Shown here piece after piece: positions 1-6,557 of a stretch of 6,557 nucleotides of DNA (positions are counted from its first letter, which is position 1; the number at the start of each line of letters is the position of its first letter). The stretch spans positions 1-6,557 of the forward strand of contig JBLHGN010000207.1 of the NCBI GenBank assembly GCA_047616325.1, in the 5' to 3' direction. The notes beneath the pieces were generated by a model. The model was not told the origin of the DNA and did no database searches. It worked only from the letters and a program-made list of their open reading frames with translations. The stretch comes from JBLHGN01 sp047616325 (GTDB lineage: Bacteria; Pseudomonadota; Gammaproteobacteria; Pseudomonadales; Cellvibrionaceae). A program made the position numbers and the translations under genes.

Positions 1-2
1 TT

Positions 3-899
3 GAAAATATTCGTAAAATTTATCTTAAAAAAGGCTGGGAAATCGCCTATGGAACATCGGGAACGATGAAGGCCGTCGCCGAATTGCTCGTAGAGCACGA
101 TGGTGGCGCGGTTGTACGAAAAGCATCGTTAGAAAAGCTAGTCGAAGAGACCATAAACAATGGAGGGATAACATCGACAAATGTCCCCAAACTTCGCCGT
201 GACGTACTCCCCGCTGGATTGTGTATCTTACAAGCGATATTCAACCAATTAAAATTTGAAACACTGCACGTAGCCGACGCCAGCTTAAAAGAAGGCTTAC
301 TGTATGACACGATGGGACGCCTGAGTAATCACGATGCGCGAATAGACACCATCGACAAACTTAAAGTCCAATACGGCATAGATCAAGCGCAAGCAGACCG
401 AGTCAGCAACACCGCAAATAAGTTTTGGAAGCAAATAAAAAGTGCCAGCCTACCGGGCATCTCCAGAACCAAAATTCTCGACTGGGCAGCACAAGTCCAC
501 GAAATTGGTTTGAGCATTTCCCATTCGGGGTACCACCACCATGCGCATTACATTCTTCGCCACAGCGACCTGGCAGGTTTTGGTCGCTATGAACAATACA
601 TCCTTGCCAATTTAGTGCGCGCACACCGCAAAAAAATTGACATAAACAAATTTGAAGGTTTAGACCTTGAGGCGCGTAAGGCATTTATACCCATTTTATT
701 ATGTTTACGCCTAGCAATATGTCTGTATCGACGTCGAGAGGATGTGAACATACTGCCAACTTTTCGCTGCGATGACAGCACCTATATATTATCTTTCCAA
801 AAAGAATGGTTGGATGACAACCCCCTAACACTTGCCAAGTTAGAACAGGAAGTCGCATATTTTTCTTCCGTTGGCCTCACACTCAGCATAGCGTCTTAA
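3..899 (+). CDS. ppx: Exopolyphosphatase (Ppx/GppA family), 5'-truncated by window edge
   Basis: Ppx removes terminal phosphates processively from inorganic polyphosphate, in the cytoplasm. The reading frame is open from base 3, so the first ATG at 66 is internal: the codons before it read GWEIAYGTSGT, the conserved glycine-rich phosphate-binding segment of the ASKHA-type Ppx/GppA domain. The 298 visible residues are roughly the last 60% of a protein of about 500 residues. Family landmarks follow in order: GGITSTNVPKLRRDVLPAG near visible residues 54-72, the VADASLKEGLLYD block near 90-102, then the HD-like C-terminal half with AAQVHEIGLSISHSGYHHHA (about 162-181) and LVRAHRKK (about 204-211). 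These match the E. coli Ppx layout well. The extended C-terminal half favours Ppx over a short Ppx1-type enzyme; GppA (pppGpp phosphohydrolase) is the main alternative. It is the first visible gene of a likely operon, with the next gene starting 6 nt after its TAA stop. Confidence 0.93.
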   Translation, partial: ENIRKIYLKKGWEIAYGTSGTMKAVAELLVEHDGGAVVRKASLEKLVEETINNGGITSTNVPKLRRDVLPAGLCILQAIFNQLKFETLHVADASLKEGLLYDTMGRLSNHDARIDTIDKLKVQYGIDQAQADRVSNTANKFWKQIKSASLPGISRTKILDWAAQVHEIGLSISHSGYHHHAHYILRHSDLAGFGRYEQYILANLVRAHRKKIDINKFEGLDLEARKAFIPILLCLRLAICLYRRREDVNILPTFRCDDSTYILSFQKEWLDDNPLTLAKLEQEVAYFSSVGLTLSIAS

Positions 900-905
900 A
901 TACAT

Positions 906-1613
906 ATGTTAATTCGATTTATACTAGCCACTGCAGTGATTGCCTTTATAGTTTGGCAATTCAACAAAATCGCCAAACTTCCGCAGAAAGCGCGAAGAGA
1001 TCGCATTATTCATGTTTTGTTTTATGCCGCCATTGGTTTGACCATTGTCGCTGCTCTAATGGGTAGGCTACATTGGGTAGGCGCTCTTATTGCTGGTCTT
1101 ATCGGCTTTGGAAAATTTAGCTTCGGTGCAATTCTTCGGGCATTGCCATTTTTAAACTTTTTACGTAAAAACCCAGTCTTTGGTAACCCCGTATTTAAAA
1201 CACCTTACCTAGAGGTTTGCCTAAACCTACAACAAGGGCAACTTACAGGAACAATAATGCACGGGCTTCACGAAGGCCGAACACTGCAAAGCCTAAATAG
1301 CGAAGAGATAAAAGAGCTGCAGAATTTTTACCAAGATAAAGACAAACGATCTTTTTATTTGATGCGGGCATTACAGCAGCGCGCCTCGACCTCTTTTAAT
1401 AAGGATGAGCAACCGTTCTCTTCCGTAGGTGAACCAAGTATACAAGAGGCCTTACAAATACTTGGCCTTCAGGAAAATCCGGACAAACAGGATATTATTA
1501 AAGCGCATCGCTCATTAATTCAAAAACTGCACCCAGACCGAGGCGGCAATGACTATCTTGCTTCCCGAGTAAATGTAGCAAAAAAAGTATTACTTCGGCA
1601 TTTTTACCCGTGA
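906..1613 (+). CDS. Membrane-anchored J-domain co-chaperone, Tim14/Pam18-like
   Basis: The 235-residue protein is probably a DnaK (Hsp70) partner tethered to the inner membrane. Hydrophobic segments lie at about residues 3-18, 34-51 and 57-70. The basic stretch between the first two (KLPQKARRDR) should be cytoplasmic, which with three crossings puts the C-terminal part in the cytoplasm, where DnaK is. Residues about 101-160 (YLEVCLNLQQGQLTGTIMHG onward) resemble a soluble region seen in similar bacterial J proteins. The J domain is at the extreme C terminus (about 179-235): ALQILGL, then helix II, the diagnostic HPD at 209-211 within LHPDRGG, then a helix III ending at the stop. There is no G/F region, zinc finger or substrate-binding domain, so it is a type III J protein. 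It is much shorter than DnaJ and the J domain lies C-terminal, as in DjlA, but the body differs from DjlA. No clear Shine-Dalgarno precedes the ATG; the 6-nt gap after ppx suggests translational coupling. The client is unknown. Confidence 0.85.
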   Translation: MLIRFILATAVIAFIVWQFNKIAKLPQKARRDRIIHVLFYAAIGLTIVAALMGRLHWVGALIAGLIGFGKFSFGAILRALPFLNFLRKNPVFGNPVFKTPYLEVCLNLQQGQLTGTIMHGLHEGRTLQSLNSEEIKELQNFYQDKDKRSFYLMRALQQRASTSFNKDEQPFSSVGEPSIQEALQILGLQENPDKQDIIKAHRSLIQKLHPDRGGNDYLASRVNVAKKVLLRHFYP

Positions 1614-1673
1614 TTTTCGAACAAAGACTCACGCTTAGCCATTCACTATTAACGCATATGGCACACTACCATC

Positions 1674-1677
1674 GAGG
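1674..1677 (+). promoter_or_regulatory. Ribosome binding site of the M16C protease gene
   Basis: GAGG lies 5 nt before the ATG at 1683, a good Shine-Dalgarno match and spacing. It supports 1683 as the start; the earlier ATG at 1658 is in a different frame. Confidence 0.7.
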
Positions 1678-1682
1678 CATTC

Positions 1683-4628
1683 ATGACCAACACTAAACTC
1701 AACCATTCAACCTTCACACTTATTCGAGAGCAAGATATTGAGTCTCTCAATTTAACCGTGCAAGAATTTCAGCATATAAAAACCGGGGCTCAACACATTC
1801 ACCTAAGTCCATCCAGCGATGCCGGCGACAGTGAAAATGTTTTTTTAGTCGCACTTCGAACGGTACCACACGACTCTAGCGGCGTGGCCCATGTTCTCGA
1901 ACATACCGCCTTGTGTGGCAGCAAAAAATACCCTGTGCGCGATCCATTTTTTATGATGACACGTCGGTCAATCAACACCTTTATGAATGCTTTTACTAGC
2001 TCAGACTGGACAGCCTACCCCTTCGCCAGCCTAAACAAAAAAGATTTTAGTAATTTATTAGATGTATACCTCGATGCGGTATTTTTTTCACGACTCGACA
2101 AACTGGACTTCGCGCAGGAGGGCCATAGATTAGAATTTAGCGAACCCGACAATAGCGACTCTGTTCTCGAATATAAAGGGATTGTGTTTAACGAAATGAA
2201 AGGGGCGATGAGTTCAGTACCGTCGCAACTGTGGCACACCATAGGCAAGTATCTCTACCCCTCTACAACCTACCATTACAACAGTGGCGGCGACCCCGAG
2301 GCAATTCCCGACCTTAGCTATGAACAGCTCATCGCCTTTTATAAAACCCACTACCACCCCAGCAACGCCATTTTTATGACCTATGGCGATATCACCGCCA
2401 AAACCCATCAGCAAAAATTTGAACAGCATGTCTTGGTCCATTTTGAGCGGCTGGAATACACCGTCTCTGTCCCCGATGAAAAGCGCTTCTATGCACCTGT
2501 AAAAGTGCAGGAAAGCTACCCCATGGATGACGAAGATATCAGCGAGAAAACCCATGTGGTGCTGGCGTGGTTACTCGGGAAAAGCACAAATTTAAGAGAC
2601 AGCTTACGAGCACAACTTCTATCGGGTGTACTACTGAACAACAGTGCAACACCACTAATGCACGCATTGGAAAGCTCTGATTTGGGCCATGCACCCTCGC
2701 CTCTTTGCGGTTTGGATGGTTCACAAAAAGAATTAACGTTCTTATGCGGGCTCGCCGGCTGCAATGACGACACGGCTGACCAGGTCGAAGCCCTAATTAT
2801 GAGCACCTTAGAAAAGGTCGCGAAAGACGGCATAGCTAGCGACGATGTGGCATCGGCACTTCACCAACTTGAATTACACCAACGTGAAGTGGGCGGCGAC
2901 AGCTACCCCTATGGCTTGCAATTAATTTTGACGGCTCTTACTAACGCCACTCACCGAGGCGACCCGGTAGGCCTGCTCAACATCGATGGTGAACTTGAGC
3001 AGCTGCGCAAAGATGTTCAAAACCCCGATTTCATTAAAACACTGGCACAAGAATTGCTGATAGATAATCAACACTGTGTTCGGCTTACCATGCTGCCAAA
3101 TAAAGAAATTTCAGCACGCAAAGAAACAGCAGAAAAGCAAAAGCTAGCCACAATACAATCTTCTTTATCTGAAGAACAAAAGACATCTATTATCGAACAG
3201 GCTGCGGCCTTGAAAAAGCGACAGGCGCACATCGACGATGAAAATATATTACCCAAAGTCACTTTAAAAGATGTACCAAAAAGTGAGGCCAGCGTCGAAG
3301 GTAAGCGCGGCATAGTAGGAGAAATTGATCTAACAGAATTTAGCGCAGGCACTAATGGTTTAGTCTATCAACAAGCAATATTTGAGATACCAAAACTACC
3401 CGAACATTTAATTTCCAAACTACCTCTATACGGTAGCATCATTAGTGAACTAGGTGTTGGCGACAACAGCTATTTAGAAATGCAGCGCAGGCAAGCCAGC
3501 GTAAGCGGAGGTTTTGGCGCTTACAGCTCAATAAGAAGCGATATTTTCAATCCTAACGTGACCTCAAATTATTTTACCGTATCTGGCAAGGCACTTAATC
3601 GCAATCATGCAGCGCTAAGTGATTTAATGAAAGTGACCATCGATGGTGTGCGTTTCGACGAATTGGGGCGACTTGAAGAATTAATCTCACAGATAAAAAC
3701 AAGTCAAGAACAGAGGGTAACCGGGAATGGTCACTCGCTTGCCATGACAGCCGCTAGCGCGGGCATATGTGCTGCTGCCAAATTAAATCATACGCTTTCG
3801 GGCTTGGCAGGCATTAAAGCGATTAAGGCGCTGCACGTGGCAATTAAAGATTCCACGAAAAATAAATCAGCATTATCTGAATTAGCCGAAGCTTTGACCA
3901 TGTTGCACGGCGCAGTAACGCACAACACCCATCAACTATTATTAGTAGGCGAGGAGCACCAGCTAGAACAGTTTAAGGGCCAACTGGGAAATCTGTCTAA
4001 AAACTCCCACAGTAGTGAGCAACAAAAGTTTGCACTGGAACCTTTACAGTACAAGGTTAATGAAGCTTGGATAACCAATACCCAAGTAAATTTTTGCGCT
4101 AAATCTTACGCCACTGTTTCGATGGGCCATCCAGATGCCGCGCCCCTCGTTGTTTTAGGTGGCTTTTTACGCAACGGTTTTTTGCATACGGCCATACGCG
4201 AACAAGGCGGTGCGTACGGTGGAGGTGCCTCACAAGACAGCAATATCGGCGCTTTTCGCTTTTACTCCTACCGCGACCCACGTTTAGCAGAAACACTGAA
4301 GGACTTCGATCGTGCGCTTACTTGGTTACAAAACGAAAAACACCCCTTACAAAAAGTTGAAGAGGCGATACTGGGCACAATAAGCAGCCTTGATAAATCA
4401 GAATCACCTGCAGGGCGAGCGAAGCGATGTTTTCATGCCCAGCTACACGGGCGAACTGTTGAGCAGCGGCAAATATTTCGCGAGAGAATTTTGGGCACTA
4501 CGCTGCAAGATCTTCAACGAGTGGCAGCCACATATCTACTGCCTGAAAAAGCGAATACCGCAGTAGTTAGCGGCGCAGCGCAAAAAAATGTATTGGAAGA
4601 TTTAGGGCTTGAGCTGATCGATTTGTAA
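1683..4628 (+). CDS. PreP-like M16C zinc metallopeptidase (insulinase family)
   Basis: This is a 981-residue metalloprotease of the presequence-protease type (M16C), a family that encloses unfolded peptides in a chamber and cuts them. The inverted zinc motif HVLEH is at residues 70-74 (ligands H70 and H74, catalytic base E73), followed by the hallmark TALCGSKKYPVRDPFF. The third ligand is E171 in YKGIVFNEMKGAM, 97 residues after H74, the same spacing as H108-E205 in human PITRM1. GGDPEAIPDL and THYHPSNAIFMTYGD also match PreP. A charged helical linker (about 475-520) joins the two halves, followed by the M16C-associated region. The C-terminal half carries the substrate-binding pair R839 and Y845 in REQGGAYGGGA. 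Length agrees with single-chain PreP proteins (about 970-1030). No signal peptide or membrane segment is visible, so it is probably cytosolic. The 69-nt gap to the J-protein gene makes co-transcription likely. Substrates are not shown by the sequence; degradation of short free peptides is the family expectation. Confidence 0.95.
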   Translation: MTNTKLNHSTFTLIREQDIESLNLTVQEFQHIKTGAQHIHLSPSSDAGDSENVFLVALRTVPHDSSGVAHVLEHTALCGSKKYPVRDPFFMMTRRSINTFMNAFTSSDWTAYPFASLNKKDFSNLLDVYLDAVFFSRLDKLDFAQEGHRLEFSEPDNSDSVLEYKGIVFNEMKGAMSSVPSQLWHTIGKYLYPSTTYHYNSGGDPEAIPDLSYEQLIAFYKTHYHPSNAIFMTYGDITAKTHQQKFEQHVLVHFERLEYTVSVPDEKRFYAPVKVQESYPMDDEDISEKTHVVLAWLLGKSTNLRDSLRAQLLSGVLLNNSATPLMHALESSDLGHAPSPLCGLDGSQKELTFLCGLAGCNDDTADQVEALIMSTLEKVAKDGIASDDVASALHQLELHQREVGGDSYPYGLQLILTALTNATHRGDPVGLLNIDGELEQLRKDVQNPDFIKTLAQELLIDNQHCVRLTMLPNKEISARKETAEKQKLATIQSSLSEEQKTSIIEQAAALKKRQAHIDDENILPKVTLKDVPKSEASVEGKRGIVGEIDLTEFSAGTNGLVYQQAIFEIPKLPEHLISKLPLYGSIISELGVGDNSYLEMQRRQASVSGGFGAYSSIRSDIFNPNVTSNYFTVSGKALNRNHAALSDLMKVTIDGVRFDELGRLEELISQIKTSQEQRVTGNGHSLAMTAASAGICAAAKLNHTLSGLAGIKAIKALHVAIKDSTKNKSALSELAEALTMLHGAVTHNTHQLLLVGEEHQLEQFKGQLGNLSKNSHSSEQQKFALEPLQYKVNEAWITNTQVNFCAKSYATVSMGHPDAAPLVVLGGFLRNGFLHTAIREQGGAYGGGASQDSNIGAFRFYSYRDPRLAETLKDFDRALTWLQNEKHPLQKVEEAILGTISSLDKSESPAGRAKRCFHAQLHGRTVEQRQIFRERILGTTLQDLQRVAATYLLPEKANTAVVSGAAQKNVLEDLGLELIDL

Positions 4629-4661
4629 CAACTAATATAGCTAATAAATAACACTAATACG

Positions 4662-4700
4662 GCGCACTTTGTACTGATGACAAGGTGCGCTTCTATATTT
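4662..4700 (+). terminator. Probable rho-independent terminator after the protease gene
   Basis: An 11-bp stem pairs 4662-4672 (GCGCACTTTGT) with 4680-4690 (ACAAGGTGCGC) around a 7-nt loop, with one G-U pair in plus-strand RNA. The T-rich TTCTATATTT (4691-4700) follows. It sits 33 nt after the protease stop. Read on the minus strand the wobble becomes an A-C mismatch and no good U-tract follows, so the element mainly serves plus-strand transcripts, though it may also slow transcription from the converging kinase gene. The U-tract is interrupted, which limits confidence. Confidence 0.6.
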
Positions 4701-4720
4701 GAAGCAACACCTCCATCGAT

Positions 4721-5413
4721 TCACGGGATGTACAATTTAAACACCCCTCCGCCTAATTCACCACCATTTTCAAGCTTAATAAATCCGTGGCGGTTATTCT
4801 GTTTGTGCATTTGTGCAATTTTTTCTGCGAAATATAAACCTAGATGGGTATTGCCCTCATTTACTTCCGCATCTTCCACCAAGCCAGCTGGCTTCTGCAG
4901 CATATGGTCGGGATACCCAGGGCCATCGTCGGCCACGATTATGCACAACAAGTCATCTGCAACATCGGCTGAGATACTAATTACTGACTTTGTATAGCGA
5001 ACGCAATTTACCACTATATTGTGTATGACACTGCCGATTAAATCAAGATCATAGTACCAGTGAAGATTTTCATTACAACGCATAACCAATTCAATATCTC
5101 CCGTTTCCATCAACATATGATTGCGCGCCACCTGGTCCTCCAGTACGTCTATCACGTAATGCTCGTCGATGCGAACAGGCAAAAATTCATTTTGCATACG
5201 GTAAATAGTCAGCAGTTGTATTAACTCACCGTTAATACGCGACGCTTCGTACTGCAAGGTGCTAAATCTTTTTGACTGAACTTGGGTGGTGGGAGGAGAC
5301 TCTTCAATCAATGATTCCAAAGAGGCTAGCAACATGCCAACAGAATTTTTCATATCGTGAACACTAGAGGCCAAAACCAAGGAAAAATCTAGCTTTTGTT
5401 CATTGTTGTTCAT
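4721..5413 (-). CDS. Cytosolic sensor-less histidine kinase
   Basis: A 230-residue kinase made of little more than a phosphoacceptor helix pair and an ATP-binding domain. The H-box is SSVHDMKNSVGMLL with the candidate phosphorylated histidine at residue 19; the HDMKN form differs from the usual HELRTP. The HATPase part carries the N-box HNIVVNCVRYT (131-141, key Asn 132 and 136), the G1 box DDGPG (162-166) and a weak G2 box GNTHLGLYFA (187-196), where the usual GxGLGL has lost a glycine. The chain ends in the terminal beta strand GGGVFKLYIP. There is no transmembrane segment, HAMP, PAS or GAF domain, so input must come from a partner protein or from the cognate regulator. The ATG at 5413 overlaps the stop of the upstream TPR gene by 4 nt (ATGA), showing translational coupling and a shared pathway. 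The partner is probably the REC-TPR protein encoded upstream. A phosphatase-dominant role or an unusual autokinase is possible. Confidence 0.88.
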   Translation of the reverse strand: MNNNEQKLDFSLVLASSVHDMKNSVGMLLASLESLIEESPPTTQVQSKRFSTLQYEASRINGELIQLLTIYRMQNEFLPVRIDEHYVIDVLEDQVARNHMLMETGDIELVMRCNENLHWYYDLDLIGSVIHNIVVNCVRYTKSVISISADVADDLLCIIVADDGPGYPDHMLQKPAGLVEDAEVNEGNTHLGLYFAEKIAQMHKQNNRHGFIKLENGGELGGGVFKLYIP

Positions 5414-6557
5414 ATTTGCTCCGATGACGCAAGTTTAGCTTTTCTTTTAAGCCTAATAAATCGACTGTACTGAGGGTGGTCGCTGTCGACTAATGAATGT
5501 ACTAAATCAAGCGAAGATTGACATTCATTTTGCAAAAACTCATTTTCTGGTTCGATTCTCATTTTTCCAATCAGAGACTGCACAATATTGAGTTGAATAC
5601 CCACATGATTAGGAAACAATATTCGCGCACGTTCAAAGCAGGAAAGCGCAGTATCAAATTCACCATCAGAATATAAATCAATGCCTTCTCGGTTAACCTT
5701 GGCCACCAACTCTTTATTAGCTGCACTGGCGGGTTCATTTAGGAAACGGTCGATTTTTTCAAGGGCACTCTGATCGCCTTGATATTTTTCCTGCAAATTT
5801 TTGAGCAAATCCTCAGCTTGAATTTTCTGGCCCATACTCAGTAACAATTCTAGCCTGTCCAATTCGGCATCGATACCCACATCCTCTTCGTCTAAATAGC
5901 GCTCGGCCTCGCCCATGCTCGCGTTCGCTTCTGAGTGGTTGCCACTACTGGCATGTATGCGCCCTGTTAACATATGGCATTGAGCCACCTCTTCATCAGT
6001 GAGATCCATTTCTTTCTGTGCGGTATGTAAGATTGTGAGCGCCTCAGCGGCAATACCATTTGGCAGGTCTACCTTGTTTTGAATGGCATTTGACACAGCT
6101 CTAGCGAAATTAAATTGATCATCCAACTCGCCATAACATGATAGACGGCCCAGTCGCACGGTTTTACGCAATGCCTCTATCGCTAGGGCAGAATTGCCAT
6201 TCTTTTCAGCAACTATCGCGAGCCGTTTTTGTCTAAGAATCGACATTGGCGACACCTCTACGGCCTTCTGTAAAGTGTTCAGTGACTCTAGGTGTACGCC
6301 CTTCATATCCCAGTTGTCTGCAAGAACATCGTAAGCCGGCAAAAACAAGGGATTGTCACTAACAATGCGATCAAGCCAAGAACCTGCCGTATCGAGATCG
6401 CCCTTTAACTGTTTAACCTTTGCCAAACCTAATCGAGCCCAATCGAGCGGCCTCACTTCTAGGGCACGGGTATATAACTTCTCGGCCTTTTGAAGCTCGT
6501 TTTGCTTAATAAACAGTTCGCCAAGAATTTTTTGAGCTGTCGTTGAATAGCGATTCT
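5410..6557 (-). CDS. TPR-repeat protein, probable C-terminal part of a REC-TPR response regulator (partial)
   Basis: The minus-strand frame is open to the right edge, giving 381 visible residues; the GTG at 6456 is internal, since another 33 codons upstream continue a TPR helix pair (KILGELFIKQNELQKAEKLY). At least four tetratricopeptide repeats run through visible residues about 5-140, with prolines at repeat ends at 36, 69 and 103 (33-34 residue period). A middle helical stretch and one more clear repeat near 287-320 (NREGIDLYSDGEFDTALSCF) follow. TPRs are protein-interaction scaffolds. The run RPLDWARLGLAK, then LFLPAYDVLAD and AVEVSPMSILRQK, resembles the C-terminal half of gammaproteobacterial response regulators that join an N-terminal receiver domain to TPRs. 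That, and the 4-nt overlap with a histidine kinase gene, is why I infer a regulator; the receiver domain itself is not visible. No signal peptide can be judged. A plain TPR scaffold protein is the alternative. Confidence 0.85.
   Translation of the reverse strand, partial: NRYSTTAQKILGELFIKQNELQKAEKLYTRALEVRPLDWARLGLAKVKQLKGDLDTAGSWLDRIVSDNPLFLPAYDVLADNWDMKGVHLESLNTLQKAVEVSPMSILRQKRLAIVAEKNGNSALAIEALRKTVRLGRLSCYGELDDQFNFARAVSNAIQNKVDLPNGIAAEALTILHTAQKEMDLTDEEVAQCHMLTGRIHASSGNHSEANASMGEAERYLDEEDVGIDAELDRLELLLSMGQKIQAEDLLKNLQEKYQGDQSALEKIDRFLNEPASAANKELVAKVNREGIDLYSDGEFDTALSCFERARILFPNHVGIQLNIVQSLIGKMRIEPENEFLQNECQSSLDLVHSLVDSDHPQYSRFIRLKRKAKLASSEQI
5419..5422 (-). promoter_or_regulatory. Ribosome binding site of the histidine kinase gene
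   Basis: On the minus strand GGAG lies 5 nt before the kinase ATG (5413-5411) and is embedded in the last codons of the TPR gene. It supports this start and coupled translation across the ATGA overlap. Confidence 0.7.

Noticed and set aside
66..68. ATG at 66 as the true start of the first gene
   Set aside because: The frame is open to the window edge, and the codons before it encode the conserved GTSGT motif of Ppx/GppA, so the gene begins outside the window.
1614..1682. Possible promoter between the J-protein and protease genes
   Set aside because: I could not find a -35/-10 pair with good matches and spacing; the 69-nt gap is also compatible with read-through.
2015..2833. Several minus-strand open frames within the protease gene
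   Set aside because: They are shadows of a strongly conserved M16C coding region and show no domain or ribosome binding site.
4677..4997. Plus-strand open frame of 106 codons opposite the kinase gene
   Set aside because: It is proline- and serine-rich with no recognisable domain, lies antisense to a clear HATPase domain, and starts inside the terminator hairpin loop.
6431..6448. Short direct repeat AATCGAGC, two copies 10 bp apart
   Set aside because: It is inside the TPR coding region, encodes LDWARL codons, and is explained by chance codon choice.
6454..6456. GTG at 6456 as the true start of the TPR gene
   Set aside because: The 33 codons upstream stay open to the edge and encode the continuing TPR helix pair; nothing resembling a Shine-Dalgarno decides this start.
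1..6557. CRISPR array, insertion sequence, tRNA, riboswitch or phage-defence genes
   Set aside because: I scanned for repeats, inverted termini, cloverleaf-like segments and defence-type proteins and saw none; almost all of the window is accounted for by five conserved genes.

Overview
The window looks like ordinary chromosome from a gammaproteobacterium. By eye GC is in the mid 40s percent, and the best protein resemblances are to marine Gammaproteobacteria such as the Cellvibrionaceae/Pseudomonas-like groups. That placement is inference from protein style and composition, not a database match. I see no mobile elements, CRISPR array, tRNA or rRNA, and no change in composition that suggests recent transfer.

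Layout. On the plus strand there is a run of three genes: the 3' part of exopolyphosphatase ppx (3-899, 5' end outside the window), a small membrane-anchored J-domain protein (906-1613), and a full-length PreP-like M16C zinc metalloprotease (1683-4628). The 6-nt and 69-nt gaps suggest co-transcription. A hairpin followed by a T-rich stretch (4662-4700) closes this run. On the minus strand, converging on it, are a short histidine kinase with no sensor domain (4721-5413) and, upstream of it with a 4-nt ATGA overlap, a TPR-repeat protein (5410 to beyond 6557). The TPR protein is most likely the C-terminal part of a REC-TPR response regulator whose receiver domain lies off the right edge.

How the genes may work together. 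The plus-strand genes cover polyphosphate turnover, membrane-localised DnaK recruitment and peptide degradation. A joint role in proteostasis or stress is plausible but inferred. The J protein resembles Tim14/Pam18, and the protease resembles the mitochondrial presequence protease; finding bacterial homologues of two mitochondrial-matrix factors side by side is the most thought-provoking point here. The minus-strand pair looks like a cytosolic two-component module whose output would be protein-protein interaction through TPRs rather than DNA binding.

I found nothing that justifies claiming a wholly new system.
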